This document shows, piece by piece, positions 18,064 to 26,444 of a stretch of 64,000 nucleotides of DNA. The stretch is from assembly GCF_014196635.1 (NCBI RefSeq), contig NZ_JACIEB010000006.1, positions 217,019 to 281,018 on the forward strand. Reading direction: 5' to 3'. The notes beneath the pieces were generated by a model. It was given only the letters and a program-made list of their open reading frames with translations. It did no database searches and was not told where the DNA came from. This DNA comes from Sphingobium fontiphilum. Its GTDB lineage: Bacteria > Pseudomonadota > Alphaproteobacteria > Sphingomonadales > Sphingomonadaceae. The stretch's first letter is position 1; each line of letters begins with the position of its first letter. A program made the translations under genes and the position numbers.

Positions 18064-19112
18064 CTCATCAATCTCGACAGCGTCTGTGCGGTGAAATCCA
18101 CCATGGGGATCACCCTGGCATAGTTCAAGCGTGTGGGGCCGATGACGCCGACCACGCCGACCACGCGCCCGTCGCCCCCGCGATAGGGGGCGGCTATGAC
18201 CGAAGAACCCGACAGGGAAAAGAGCTTGTTTTCCGAACCGATGAAGATTTTGGCCGCGCTGGCGCCCAGCGCGCCTTCCAGCAGGCGGGCGATTTCCTGC
18301 TTGCCTTCCAGTTCCTCCAGCAATTGCCGGACCCGTTCCAGATCCTCGGCGGCGGCGGCGTCGATCAGGTTCGCCTGCCCCCGCACGATCAGCACCGGGC
18401 GCTGCTGCGCATCGGCCGACCATATGGCAAGCCCCCGCTCCACCAGCGCTCGCGCCGCGCCGTTGAGCGCCGTCTGGTCCCGCTCCAGTTCGCCGCGCAA
18501 CTGTTCGCCCGCCTGTCGCAGGGTCAGCCCGGCAAAGCGTGCGGACATGTAATTGGCCGCTTCCGACAGGGCGATGGGCGACACGCCTTCGGGCAGGTCG
18601 AGCACCCGGTTTTCGACCGATCCGTCCTGCCCGACCAGCACGGCCAGCGCCTGCCGGTCGTTCAGGGGCACGAAACCGAACTGGCGAAGCAGCGCCTCGC
18701 GCTGGGGCACCATCACGATCCCGGCGCAGGCCGACAGGCCCGACAGCGCCGCCGTCGCCGCCGACAGCGCCTCCTCTATCCGCCCGCCCTCGCTGATCCC
18801 CGCCTCTATCGCGCGGCGTTCCTCGACCGATGGTTCAGCCGCCTGCATCATCCCGTCGACGAAAAGGCGCAGGCCGGTTTCGGTCGGCATCCGCCCCGCC
18901 GATGTATGCGGCGCGGCCAGCAGGCCCAGTTCCTCCAGATCCTGCATGACGTTGCGGATGGAGGCCGGCGACAGGCTGAGCGAATTCATCCGGCTGATCG
19001 TGCGCGACCCGACGGGCAGTCCCGTGCCCAGATAGCTTTCCACCACCAGGCGGAAAACATCGCGGGCGCGGTCGTTGAGTTCACTGATCGGGGACGTGGC
19101 CATGGACATCAT
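18060..19112 (-). CDS. hrcA: Heat-inducible transcription repressor HrcA
   Basis: The product is 350 residues. The N-terminal winged helix contains LVVESYLGTGLPVGSRT and the recognition helix SLSPASIRNVMQDLEELGLL, followed by HTSAGRMPTETGLR, all highly characteristic of HrcA. The GAF-like inserted dimerisation domain follows. HrcA represses groESL through CIRCE elements; I saw no CIRCE sequence upstream of hrcA itself, so this operon is probably not autoregulated that way. The start could be the first ATG (19112) or that of MATSPISEL at 19103. Confidence 0.97.
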   Translation of the reverse strand: MMSMATSPISELNDRARDVFRLVVESYLGTGLPVGSRTISRMNSLSLSPASIRNVMQDLEELGLLAAPHTSAGRMPTETGLRLFVDGMMQAAEPSVEERRAIEAGISEGGRIEEALSAATAALSGLSACAGIVMVPQREALLRQFGFVPLNDRQALAVLVGQDGSVENRVLDLPEGVSPIALSEAANYMSARFAGLTLRQAGEQLRGELERDQTALNGAARALVERGLAIWSADAQQRPVLIVRGQANLIDAAAAEDLERVRQLLEELEGKQEIARLLEGALGASAAKIFIGSENKLFSLSGSSVIAAPYRGGDGRVVGVVGVIGPTRLNYARVIPMVDFTAQTLSRLMR

Positions 19113-19134
19113 CTAGGAAATCGCCGCCGCACGC

Positions 19135-19428
19135 TCAAGCCGCCAGCAGCGCGTCGATGGCGCGGGCCATGTCGATGTCGCGTTGCGACAGCCCGCCCGC
19201 GTCATGGGTGGTCAGCAAAATATCGACACGATTATAGACATTGGACCAATCGGGATGATGGTCTGCCTTTTCCGCCAGCAACGCCACCCGCGCCATGAAG
19301 GCGAAGGCCGCCGAAAAATCGCCGAAGATGAAGCGCCGGCTAATCCCTTCCGGTTCATCGACCAACCGCCATTCGGGCAGGTCCGCCAGCGCCCGCGCGC
19401 GGGCCGCATCGTCCAGTCTGTCAACCAT
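19135..19428 (-). CDS. 4a-hydroxytetrahydrobiopterin dehydratase (pterin-4a-carbinolamine dehydratase)
   Basis: The 97-residue product has the family signature [16 protein letters not shown] with the active-site His-His and the later [16 protein letters not shown]. The enzyme recycles the pterin cofactor of aromatic amino acid hydroxylases; no phhA is in the window. The ATG at 19428 is fixed by family similarity. The hrcA gene lies downstream (23 bases), so co-transcription with the heat-shock pair is possible. Confidence 0.93.
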   Translation of the reverse strand: MVDRLDDAARARALADLPEWRLVDEPEGISRRFIFGDFSAAFAFMARVALLAEKADHHPDWSNVYNRVDILLTTHDAGGLSQRDIDMARAIDALLAA

Positions 19429-19454
19429 ATCGGTGGCTATCCTCCGCCTGCGCT

Positions 19455-19880
19455 TTGTCCTATGTCGCAGCCATGCCCGACCCAGGTCAACCACCCCTTT
19501 TCGCGCCGACCACCGCTCAGATCGAGCAACTGGCGCTGGCCGCGCTCAGCCGCCTGCCCGATCCGTTCCGCGATCATCTGCGCCATGTCGTTCTGTTCGT
19601 GCAGGATTTCGCGGATGAAGCGGTACTGGCCGACCTCGACATCGACGACCCTTTCGGCCTCACTGGCCTCTATTCGGGCCGCCCGGTGGGCGAGCCCGCA
19701 CAGACCGGGGATGCGCCGCCGACCATCCACCTGTTCCGCCGCCCCCTGCTCGACGAATGGGTCGAAACCGGGGTCGCGCTCGATGCGCTCATCACCCATG
19801 TCGTCGTGCATGAAGTTGGCCATCATTTCGGCCTGTCCGACCTCGACATGCATGTTTTGGAAGACATGGTCGCGCCGTGA
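19455..19880 (+). CDS. Zincin-like metallopeptidase family protein (minimal, HExxHH)
   Basis: The product is 141 residues (135 if the ATG at 19473 is used). The C-terminal part holds [15 protein letters not shown], a perfect HExxH zinc motif with the extra His and Asp of the zincin_1 (DUF1025) family. These small proteins are common in alphaproteobacteria and actinobacteria; a peptidase activity is assumed, not shown. The stop codon overlaps the GTG start of ccmA, so it is coupled to the cytochrome c maturation genes, which is a frequent arrangement in Sphingomonads. Confidence 0.85.
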   Translation: MSYVAAMPDPGQPPLFAPTTAQIEQLALAALSRLPDPFRDHLRHVVLFVQDFADEAVLADLDIDDPFGLTGLYSGRPVGEPAQTGDAPPTIHLFRRPLLDEWVETGVALDALITHVVVHEVGHHFGLSDLDMHVLEDMVAP

Positions 19881-20500
19881 GCGAGCGGCCAGCGCCTGTT
19901 CCGAGCGGCGCGCGCCTGCGCCTTGCCGACCTTGCCTGCCTGCGCGGCGGGCGGCTGTTGTTCCATCATGTGAACCTGTCGCTGGCGGCGGGCGAAGCGG
20001 CGATGCTGACCGGCCCCAACGGCATCGGCAAATCCAGCCTGATGCGGGTCGTAGCCGGCCTGTTGCCCGCCTTTGCCGGGACGGTCGAGCGCGAAGGCGC
20101 GCTGGCGCTGACCGATGAGCGGCTGGCGCTGGACATGGAGCGCCCGATGGCCGATGCGCTGGCCTTTTGGGCCATGATTGACGGCGCGTCTCCCGCCGCG
20201 CTGGCCGTGGCGCTCGACCGTATGGCGCTGACGAACCTTGCCCCGGTGCCGGTGCGGATGCTGTCGACCGGCCAGCGCAAGCGGGCGATGCTGGCGCGGG
20301 TCATCGCGTCGGGTGCGCCGATCTGGCTGCTCGACGAGCCGGCCAACGGGCTCGACACCGCCTCCATCGCGCTGCTGGGGGAGGCCATCGCGGCGCACCG
20401 CGCGAGCGGCGGGCTAGTGCTCGCGGCGTCGCATCAGCCATTGCCAATGGACGGCGCGATCGGCATCGACCTGCGCGATCATGCGGTGGAACCGGCATGA
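19877..20500 (+). CDS. ccmA: Heme exporter ATP-binding protein CcmA
   Basis: The 207-residue ATPase begins at a GTG overlapping the previous stop (GTGA). It has Walker A GPNGIGKSS, signature STGQRKR in place of the usual LSGGQ, and Walker B IWLLDEPANGLD, followed by the switch His (AASHQ). The STGQRKR variant is typical of CcmA. With CcmB it forms the ABC part of the CcmABCDE system that releases heme-loaded CcmE for c-type cytochrome maturation in the periplasm. Overlaps ccmB by 4 bases. Confidence 0.95.
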   Translation: MSERPAPVPSGARLRLADLACLRGGRLLFHHVNLSLAAGEAAMLTGPNGIGKSSLMRVVAGLLPAFAGTVEREGALALTDERLALDMERPMADALAFWAMIDGASPAALAVALDRMALTNLAPVPVRMLSTGQRKRAMLARVIASGAPIWLLDEPANGLDTASIALLGEAIAAHRASGGLVLAASHQPLPMDGAIGIDLRDHAVEPA

Positions 20501-21144
20501 ATATGCTGATCCCCCTCATCGCCCGCGACCTCGCCAATGGCTGGCGTTCAGCCGGACTCTGGCTGCCCGTCGCCTTCCTGTTGCTGGTCGCCAGCCTTTA
20601 TCCCTTTGCCTTGGGGCCGGACGCGGGCCTGCTCGCCCGCACGGGCGGCGGCATGTTGTGGATCGCGGCCCTGCTCGCCAGCCTGCTGCCCATCGACCGG
20701 CTGATCGCGCCCGACCGCGATGCCGGGGTGATCGACCAATTGTCGCTGCGTGGGGTGAGCGAGGAAACGCAGGTCATCGCCAAGCTGATCGCCCACTGGA
20801 TCGGCTTTGGCCCGCCTTTGCTGTTGGCGTTGCTGCCCGCCGCCGCGCTGCTGAAACTGCCCGCGCCGACCATCTGGACGCTGGAGGCGGGGCTGCTGAT
20901 CGGCACGCCCGCGCTTGCCGCCCTGTCGATACTGGTGGCGAGCCTGACCGCCGGGTTGCGCTCCAGCGGAGCGCTGGCGGGGCTGCTGGCGTTGCCGCTG
21001 GCGGTGCCGCTGCTGATCTTCGGCGCGGGCACTCTGGGCGACGGCAGCGGCGCGGCCATGAAGTTCCTGGGCGCAACGTCGCTGCTGCTGGTCGCCATCA
21101 CCCCCGTCGCTGGCGGCGCGGCCCTGCGCGCCGGGCGCGAATAG
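20497..21144 (+). CDS. ccmB: Heme exporter membrane subunit CcmB
   Basis: The product is 215 residues with six hydrophobic segments and starts inside the ccmA stop (ATGA). The hallmark loop between TM1 and TM2 (LGPDAGLLARTGGGMLWIAALLA) and the GVIDQL / ETQVIAKLIAHW region match CcmB. It pairs with CcmA. No ccmC, D, E, F or H follows; the next gene is an unrelated exporter, so the remaining ccm genes must be elsewhere. The c-type cytochrome encoded at 58.7 kb would depend on this pathway. Confidence 0.93.
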   Translation: MNMLIPLIARDLANGWRSAGLWLPVAFLLLVASLYPFALGPDAGLLARTGGGMLWIAALLASLLPIDRLIAPDRDAGVIDQLSLRGVSEETQVIAKLIAHWIGFGPPLLLALLPAAALLKLPAPTIWTLEAGLLIGTPALAALSILVASLTAGLRSSGALAGLLALPLAVPLLIFGAGTLGDGSGAAMKFLGATSLLLVAITPVAGGAALRAGRE

Positions 21145-21197
21145 CCCCGCCATAAAGGCGGATCGACAGCGGCCGTCCGATCCGCCAAGGGAACGCC

Positions 21198-22091
21198 ATG
21201 TTCGCCCTGTTCGCCGCCATCGCCTTCGTGCTTATCTGGTCCACCGGTTTCATCGTCGCGCGCGCGGTGGTGCCCCATGCCTCGCCCGAACTGGTGCTGG
21301 CGATCCGCATGACGCTGACCGCCGCGCTCTTGCTGGCTGCCGCTCTCTATCGGCGCGAGGCGTTGCCGCGCGGATCGCGACTGATGCACCATCTGGCGGC
21401 GGGGGCGATGCTGCACGGCCTTTACCTGATCGCCAGTTGGTGGGCGGTGCTGCACGGAATGCCGGCGGGCATCATGGCCCTGCTCGGCGCGCTTCAGCCG
21501 CTGATGGTCGCGCTCGCCAGTTTCCTGTTGTTCGGCGAACGCCTGTCCGCCCGCGCCGTCACCGGCATGGCCATCGCCATGACCGGCGTCGCCTGTGTGC
21601 TCTCGCCCATGATCGCGCGCAGCGATGTCGGCGGCCTCACCGTGCTGACCGCCGCGGCCGCGATCTTTTCCATCCTGGCCATGGCGGGCGGCACCCTCAT
21701 TCAGCGCGGCGCGATTGCGGGCGACCCCATCCTGATATCGGGCGCGGTCCAGAATGCGGGCGGCGCGATCTTCGCCATCGTCGTGACGCTGCTGGTCGGC
21801 GATTATCACTGGGATAACAGTCCGATGCTGTGGCTGGGGCTGGGCTGGTCGATATTCGGCCTGTCGATGGCGGCTTTGTCGCTGCTGGTGTGGCTGGCCC
21901 GGCATCAGGGGCCGACGCGCATGTCGATGCTCCTTCTGCTGGTGCCGCCGCTCGCCGCGATCGAGGCCTGGCTGCTGTTCGGGGAACGGCTTGGCCTGGT
22001 CCAGATCGTCGGGTTTCTGCTGGCGCTGGGCGGGGTGTTGCTCGGCCGGTCGAAGGCGCGCGCCCGCGCGGACCTGATCGAACCGGCTTGA
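21198..22091 (+). CDS. EamA/DMT-superfamily transporter
   Basis: The product is 297 residues with ten predicted membrane segments arranged as two EamA repeats. The first repeat starts LFAAIAFVLIWSTGFIVARAV, with the family's WSTGF motif; the end of the first repeat is LGALQPLMVALASFLLFGERLS, and its echo in the second repeat is PPLAAIEAWLLFGERLG. Such proteins export amino acids or metabolites. Good Shine-Dalgarno site (aaggga). It stands apart from ccmB by 53 bases. The substrate is unknown. Confidence 0.92.
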   Translation: MFALFAAIAFVLIWSTGFIVARAVVPHASPELVLAIRMTLTAALLLAAALYRREALPRGSRLMHHLAAGAMLHGLYLIASWWAVLHGMPAGIMALLGALQPLMVALASFLLFGERLSARAVTGMAIAMTGVACVLSPMIARSDVGGLTVLTAAAAIFSILAMAGGTLIQRGAIAGDPILISGAVQNAGGAIFAIVVTLLVGDYHWDNSPMLWLGLGWSIFGLSMAALSLLVWLARHQGPTRMSMLLLLVPPLAAIEAWLLFGERLGLVQIVGFLLALGGVLLGRSKARARADLIEPA

Positions 22092-22152
22092 CCGTCACGC
22101 GCCTGTCATAAAATGCCACGGGAACGTCATGTTTCAGGATTAATGACCCGCA

Positions 22153-23133
22153 ATGAAGAAACCCGGCCCTACCCCGCCTCTCCCCGCCCTGCCCGGCACG
22201 GGCGGCGACCTGCGGCTGCAAATGGCCCTGCGCCAGATCGGCTTCGATCCCCGGCAGACTGAACCCAGGGCGCAACCGCAGCCCCGTCAAGCCAAGGCGC
22301 AACCATTGCCGCCAGCCGATGACAGTCGAGCCCTCAAACGTCGCGAATGGCTGCTCGACACGATGGAGCGTCAACGGGCGCTGTCCCCCTATGCTTCCGG
22401 CCTGCTGACCGCCGAAAATCTGTCCACCGACCAGTTCCTCCACGAATTCTACGCACCCGGCCGCCCGGTCGTGATCAAGGGAGCGATGGCAGACTGGCCC
22501 GCCCTGGCGCGCTGGACGCCCGATTATCTGGCCGACCTGATCGGCGAGGCGCTCGTGGAGTTTCAGGGCGGGCGCGACGGCGCGGGCGACTATGAGTTGA
22601 TGAAGGACCGGCACAGGCGCCGCGCGCCCTTTCGCCAATTCATCGCCCTCGCGCGCGATGGCGGCAACGACGCCTACCTGACCGCCTATAACAGCGCCGC
22701 CAATGGCGCGGCGCTGGCGCCGTTGCAGGCTGACCTTGGTCATCCCGACGCCTATCTGGCGCGCGCGCCGGGCATGCTGTGGATTGGCGGTGCGGGCGCG
22801 TTCACCCCGCTGCATTTCGACCTCACCAACAATATGCTGGCGCAAGTGACGGGCGCCAAGCAGATCATCCTGATTCCGCCGTCACAGACCCGCCACCTGG
22901 CCCATGACCGCCATGTGTTCAGCGATGTCCACGACATCACCGACCCCGAGCGCATCGCCCTTTATCCGGCGGCCCGCGACCTGCTCCGTTATGAGGTGCG
23001 GCTGACACCCGGCGACCTGCTGTTCATTCCCATTGGCTGGTGGCATCAGGTGCGGTCGGAAAGTTTCAGCACAATGCTGACCTATACGGGCTTCCGCTGG
23101 CCCAATGCGGGCCACGAAACCTATCCGGGCTGA
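22153..23133 (+). CDS. Cupin-8/JmjC-like Fe(II)/2-oxoglutarate-type protein
   Basis: The product is 326 residues. After a Pro/Gln-rich low-complexity N-terminus of about 60 residues, the cupin_8 domain begins with the PGRPVVIKGAMADWPA segment. The metal triad is visible as HFDLTNN (His and Asp) and the later GWWHQVRS (His); the Lys/Thr positions for 2-oxoglutarate are plausible. These proteins are related to FIH-type hydroxylases and often lie beside TonB receptors or SapC genes in Sphingomonads, which is not the case here. The substrate is unknown; protein hydroxylation is possible. Confidence 0.85.
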   Translation: MKKPGPTPPLPALPGTGGDLRLQMALRQIGFDPRQTEPRAQPQPRQAKAQPLPPADDSRALKRREWLLDTMERQRALSPYASGLLTAENLSTDQFLHEFYAPGRPVVIKGAMADWPALARWTPDYLADLIGEALVEFQGGRDGAGDYELMKDRHRRRAPFRQFIALARDGGNDAYLTAYNSAANGAALAPLQADLGHPDAYLARAPGMLWIGGAGAFTPLHFDLTNNMLAQVTGAKQIILIPPSQTRHLAHDRHVFSDVHDITDPERIALYPAARDLLRYEVRLTPGDLLFIPIGWWHQVRSESFSTMLTYTGFRWPNAGHETYPG

Positions 23134-23134
23134 C

Positions 23135-23285
23135 CGCCTGTTTGGAAATGCGCCTTTGGCGCATCCGCACCGGCCCACACCCCCACCCGGCCACCCATCA
23201 GAATACCATGTCTGGGCGGCCGGGTGGGGGTGTGGGCCGGTGCCGCATCGAAAATGCGCTCTTCCGCGCATTTTCCAAACAGGCG
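23135..23285. repeat. Large imperfect palindrome with a perfect 26-bp core stem
   Basis: The arms 23135-23192 and 23218-23285 are inverted copies. The inner 26 bases (23167-23192 and 23218-23243) are a perfect inverted repeat around a 25-base loop; the outer arms share cgcctgtttgg-aaatgcgc / gcgcattttccaaacaggcg with small insertions in the right arm. It lies right after the cupin-8 gene stop. It could act as a transcription terminator or be a small mobile palindromic unit. No transposase is present. Confidence 0.75.
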
Positions 23286-23387
23286 CTGACCGCTTTGCCG
23301 CAGCGACGGCGCGCTCCGTCGCCGTGCCTCGATCTTGCGCGGATCTTCCTGCCACGATCGGCATTTCCTCCCTCGCACTTGCGGGAG

Positions 23388-23564
23388 ATGATTGAAATGC
23401 AGCACAATTTTGACCGGGTTTATTTCGAGCAAGGCCTTTCGCGCAACCTTTACCTGGCCCAACAGGCCACCGATCCCGGCGTCGCCGCCTGCCACCATTC
23501 GCTGGCCCAGCTCTATGCAATCATATTGGAGGCCGTCGCCCCTGTGCCCGCCGCGACCGACTGA
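23388..23564 (+). CDS. Small conserved-looking protein of unknown function
   Basis: This small gene encodes 58 residues from ATG 23388, or 55 residues from ATG 23397, the latter preceded by a gggag at suitable distance. The composition is ordinary for a soluble protein (an N-terminal aromatic-rich stretch NFDRVYFEQGLSRNLY, then AACHHSLAQLYAIILEAV), it begins just after the large palindrome and ends before the convergent chorismate mutase gene. I do not recognise a family. The helical, Tyr/His-containing pattern is unlike a random out-of-frame translation of this GC-rich DNA. Confidence 0.6.
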   Translation: MIEMQHNFDRVYFEQGLSRNLYLAQQATDPGVAACHHSLAQLYAIILEAVAPVPAATD

Positions 23565-23578
23565 ACGCCGCGGACAGT

Positions 23579-23857
23579 TCAGCCCTCGCGCAGCCTTTCA
23601 TGATGGCGAATCACCTCATCAATGATGAAGCGCAGGAATTTTTCGGTGAAATCGGGGTCCAGCCGCGCGTCGAGCGCCAACTGGCGCAGGCGCGCAATCT
23701 GCCGCTCCTCCCGCCCCGGATCGGCGGGCGGCAATTGATGGATCGCCTTATATTCGCCCACGGCCTGCGTCACCTTGAACCGTTCGGCCAGCATGAACAC
23801 CAGCGCCGCGTCGATATTGTCGATGCTTTCCCGATAGCGATTGAGCGTTTCGTCCAC
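23579..23857 (-). CDS. Chorismate mutase (AroQ class)
   Basis: The 92-residue product is all-helical. It has the AroQ pattern RESIDNIDAALVFMLAERFKVTQAVGEYKA with the active-site Arg and Lys, and the REERQIARL and IIDEVIRHHE segments. It converts chorismate to prephenate for Phe and Tyr synthesis. It starts at a GTG (23855-23857) preceded by a strong ggagg. It is a stand-alone mutase without a fused prephenate dehydratase or DAHP synthase domain. It is divergent from the polyprenyl synthase gene. Confidence 0.93.
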   Translation of the reverse strand: MDETLNRYRESIDNIDAALVFMLAERFKVTQAVGEYKAIHQLPPADPGREERQIARLRQLALDARLDPDFTEKFLRFIIDEVIRHHERLREG

Positions 23858-23946
23858 TGCCGTCCTCCCGTTGCGGTCGCGCTTTTTGCCCGTTCCTTCG
23901 CGGGAGGCAAGCTATTCCGCTTGCCAAGCCCGTTCCGCGCGGCCAC

Positions 23947-24981
23947 ATGGCGGCCATGACCGCCGCAGCATCCGACAATGTCCAGTCGCTCCGCCGTTCC
24001 GGGCCGCCCTCCCTCGACCCCATGATGGCTCTGGTCGCCGACGGCATGAACCAGGTGAACGCCGTCATCCTCGACCGGATGCAGTCGCGGATCCCGCTCA
24101 TCCCGGAACTGGCCGGCCACCTGATCGCGGGCGGAGGCAAGCGGATGCGGCCGATGCTGACGCTCGCCTGTTCAGAATTGCTGGGCTATGCGGGCACACG
24201 CCATTACAAGCTGGCCGCCGCCGTCGAATTCATCCACACCGCCACCCTGCTGCACGACGATGTCGTCGACGGGTCGGGCCTGCGCCGCGGGCGCAAGACC
24301 GCCAACATCATCTGGGGCAACAGCGCCAGCGTGCTGGTCGGCGACTTCCTCTTTTCCCGCTCCTTCGAACTGATGGTCGAGGCCGAGTCGCTCAAGGTGC
24401 TGAAAATCCTGTCGGGCGCTTCGGCGATCATCGCGGAGGGCGAGGTCAACCAGTTGTCCGCCCAGCGCCGAATCGACACGAGCGAGGAACAATATCTCGA
24501 CATCATCGGCGCCAAGACCGCCGCGCTGTTCGCCGCCGCCTGCCGCATTTCGGCCGTGGTCGCCGAACGGGACGAAACGCAGGAAACCGCGCTGGACACC
24601 TATGGCCGTTATCTGGGCATCGCGTTCCAACTGGTGGACGACGCCCTTGACTATGAATCGGATGGCGCGACCATGGGCAAGGACGCTGGCGACGATTTCC
24701 GCGACGGCAAGGTGACGTTGCCCGTCATCCTCGCTTATGCGCGCGGCAGTGATGAAGACCGCGCCTTCTGGAAAGCGGCCATCGCCGGACACAAGATCAG
24801 CGATGACGATCTGGCCCGCGCCACCGGCCTGCTGCGCCGCACCGGCGCCATATCCGACACGCTGGCCCGCGCCCGCCATTATGGCCAGCGCGCTATCGAC
24901 GCCATCGCCATCTTCCCCCAGGGTCGCGCCCGCGATGCGCTGACCGAAGCGGTCGAGTTCGCCATCGCCCGCGCCTATTGA
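23947..24981 (+). CDS. ispB: Long-chain trans-polyprenyl diphosphate synthase (octa-/decaprenyl, IspB-like)
   Basis: The product is 344 residues. The two Asp-rich motifs are present: LLHDDVVDGSGLRRG (first, about residue 100) and the second LVDDALDYESD. The residue pattern upstream of the first motif lacks bulky aromatics right next to it, as in long-chain synthases. GGGKRMRP near residue 60 binds isopentenyl diphosphate. The product makes the side chain of ubiquinone; in Sphingomonads this is usually Q-10, so decaprenyl is likely, but length cannot be read from sequence. The start may be ATG 23947 or 23956. Confidence 0.93.
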   Translation: MAAMTAAASDNVQSLRRSGPPSLDPMMALVADGMNQVNAVILDRMQSRIPLIPELAGHLIAGGGKRMRPMLTLACSELLGYAGTRHYKLAAAVEFIHTATLLHDDVVDGSGLRRGRKTANIIWGNSASVLVGDFLFSRSFELMVEAESLKVLKILSGASAIIAEGEVNQLSAQRRIDTSEEQYLDIIGAKTAALFAAACRISAVVAERDETQETALDTYGRYLGIAFQLVDDALDYESDGATMGKDAGDDFRDGKVTLPVILAYARGSDEDRAFWKAAIAGHKISDDDLARATGLLRRTGAISDTLARARHYGQRAIDAIAIFPQGRARDALTEAVEFAIARAY

Positions 24982-25095
24982 CGGTGCTGCGGCAGGCCTG
25001 AGGGGCCAGCCTGCATGATCTGGCGCATTTCCTCGCGCCGTTCGTCTGGTTGAGCGCATACGCCTTCTCCTTCCAGCCCACCGGGCGGAGCATCC

Positions 25096-25875
25096 ATGAT
25101 CCTGTCGCCCGAAACCCTCGCCTTCCTGACCGCGGCCGCGATGATCGCCGCCTGTATCGACGCGATGGCGGGCGGCGGCGGGCTGATCTCGCTCCCCGCT
25201 TTGATGGCGGCGGGGGTGCCGCCGGTCGCGGCGGTCGCCACCAACAAACTGCAATCGTCGATCGGCACGGCCGGGGCCTGCTGGGCCTATGCGCGGGCGG
25301 GCCATATGGACCTTGCCGCCTATCGCTGGCCGGTGATCGCCGCGTTCCTGGGGTCGGTCGGGGGGGCTTGGCTGCTCCAGCGGGTCGATCCGTCGATCCT
25401 CGCGGGCCTCATGCCCGCGCTGCTGATCGCCATCGCGGCCTATTTCACCTTCGGTCCGCGCGCAGCCGATTTTGACCGAAAGCAGCGTGTTGGCATGGGC
25501 CTGCTGGGCCTGTTGATCGGCGTCATCGGCTTTTACGACGGCTTTTTCGGGCCGGGCGCGGGCGCATTCTACGCCACCATCTTCCTCGCGCTGGGCGGCC
25601 TTTCGCTGCTGCGCGCCACCGCCCAGACCAAGGCGGCGAACCTCGCCAGCAACATCGCCGGGCTGCTGACCATGGTCGCGGGTGGCCATGTGTTGTGGAT
25701 CGCCGGGCTTTGCATGGCGGCGGGCAGCATCGTCGGCGGCCAGATCGGTTCGCACCTCGCGATGCGGTTCGGCGGCAGGCTGATCCGCCCGTTGCTGATC
25801 CTGATGTCGCTGGCGCTGACCGCGAAGATGGTGATCGACCCCAAAAACCCGATCCACATCTACCTGTCGGGCTGA
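25096..25875 (+). CDS. TSUP/TauE-SafE family anion permease
   Basis: The product is 259 residues with seven or eight hydrophobic segments. Near the N-terminus is the family's AGGGGLISLPALMAAGVPPVAAVATNKLQ stretch, and its second-half echo is GFFGPGAGAFYATIFLALGG followed by ATAQTKAANLASNIAGL. TSUP proteins move sulphite, sulpholactate or related organosulphonates. A ggag lies 6 bases before the ATG. No sulphur metabolism gene is adjacent, so the substrate is unknown. Confidence 0.9.
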   Translation: MILSPETLAFLTAAAMIAACIDAMAGGGGLISLPALMAAGVPPVAAVATNKLQSSIGTAGACWAYARAGHMDLAAYRWPVIAAFLGSVGGAWLLQRVDPSILAGLMPALLIAIAAYFTFGPRAADFDRKQRVGMGLLGLLIGVIGFYDGFFGPGAGAFYATIFLALGGLSLLRATAQTKAANLASNIAGLLTMVAGGHVLWIAGLCMAAGSIVGGQIGSHLAMRFGGRLIRPLLILMSLALTAKMVIDPKNPIHIYLSG

Positions 25876-25883
25876 GGCGCGCT

Positions 25884-26330
25884 TCAGCCGGTCTTGACGT
25901 CCAGCCGCGTCAGCCGCGACCGGGCGATGCGCCATACGCCGTCCACCCGGCGATAGTGCTCATGATAATGACCGGTTCCGTGGACGATCAGCGTGGAGCG
26001 GTCGGCGGTCCAGACGATATCCTCCATCGCGATCACGCCATGGGCGTCATCCGGCCCGTCAATGGTGATTTCATGGCAGTGGCCATGATGGGTGGTGCGC
26101 AGCGCGGTAACGGCCCCCTCGATGAAAGCGGCGATAGCTTCGCCGCCCCTCACAATCGCGTCCTCGCCGCCCTGCGGTTCGATGCTGAGCGCCGTCCGCG
26201 CGTCGAACGTGGCGTCATCGGTAAAGATGGTGCGCATCCCCGCCCAGTCCTTGCCATCCATGAAACGGAAATAGCGCGCCTTGAGCTGCTTGATCTCCTC
26301 GATCGCCCAGAGCTTTTCAATCAGGTCCAT
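25884..26330 (-). CDS. SnoaL-like (NTF2-fold) protein
   Basis: The product is 148 residues. It has the NTF2-like alpha+beta pattern of SnoaL_4 proteins: IEEIKQLKARYFRFMDGKDWAGMRTIFTDDATFD at the start and GHYHEHYRRVDGVWRIARSRLTRLD at the end. Related proteins act as ring-hydroxylating beta subunits, dehydratases or cyclases; conserved Tyr/Asp/His residues in the pocket allow either. The start at ATG 26330 follows the ggagg at a normal 7-base distance. It is convergent with the TSUP gene and divergent from hrpB. Function unknown. Confidence 0.8.
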   Translation of the reverse strand: MDLIEKLWAIEEIKQLKARYFRFMDGKDWAGMRTIFTDDATFDARTALSIEPQGGEDAIVRGGEAIAAFIEGAVTALRTTHHGHCHEITIDGPDDAHGVIAMEDIVWTADRSTLIVHGTGHYHEHYRRVDGVWRIARSRLTRLDVKTG

Positions 26331-26444
26331 GCCCATCCTCCCATCATCATTGCCCGTTGACCCTAACATGCGCCGCCCACCGGCGCGGCTGTAGGAAATC
26401 AGGGGGTATTGCGGCCCGCGCCATTTGCGGCGACAGGGGCAGGC

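Noticed and set aside
19113..19134. A CIRCE element in front of hrcA
   Set aside because: No TTAGCACTC-N9-GAGTGCTAA-like sequence is present upstream of hrcA.
24172..25935. Minus-strand frame of 587 codons opposite the polyprenyl synthase and TSUP genes
   Set aside because: It crosses two genes with clear family motifs on the other strand; Arg/Gln/His-rich with no domain.
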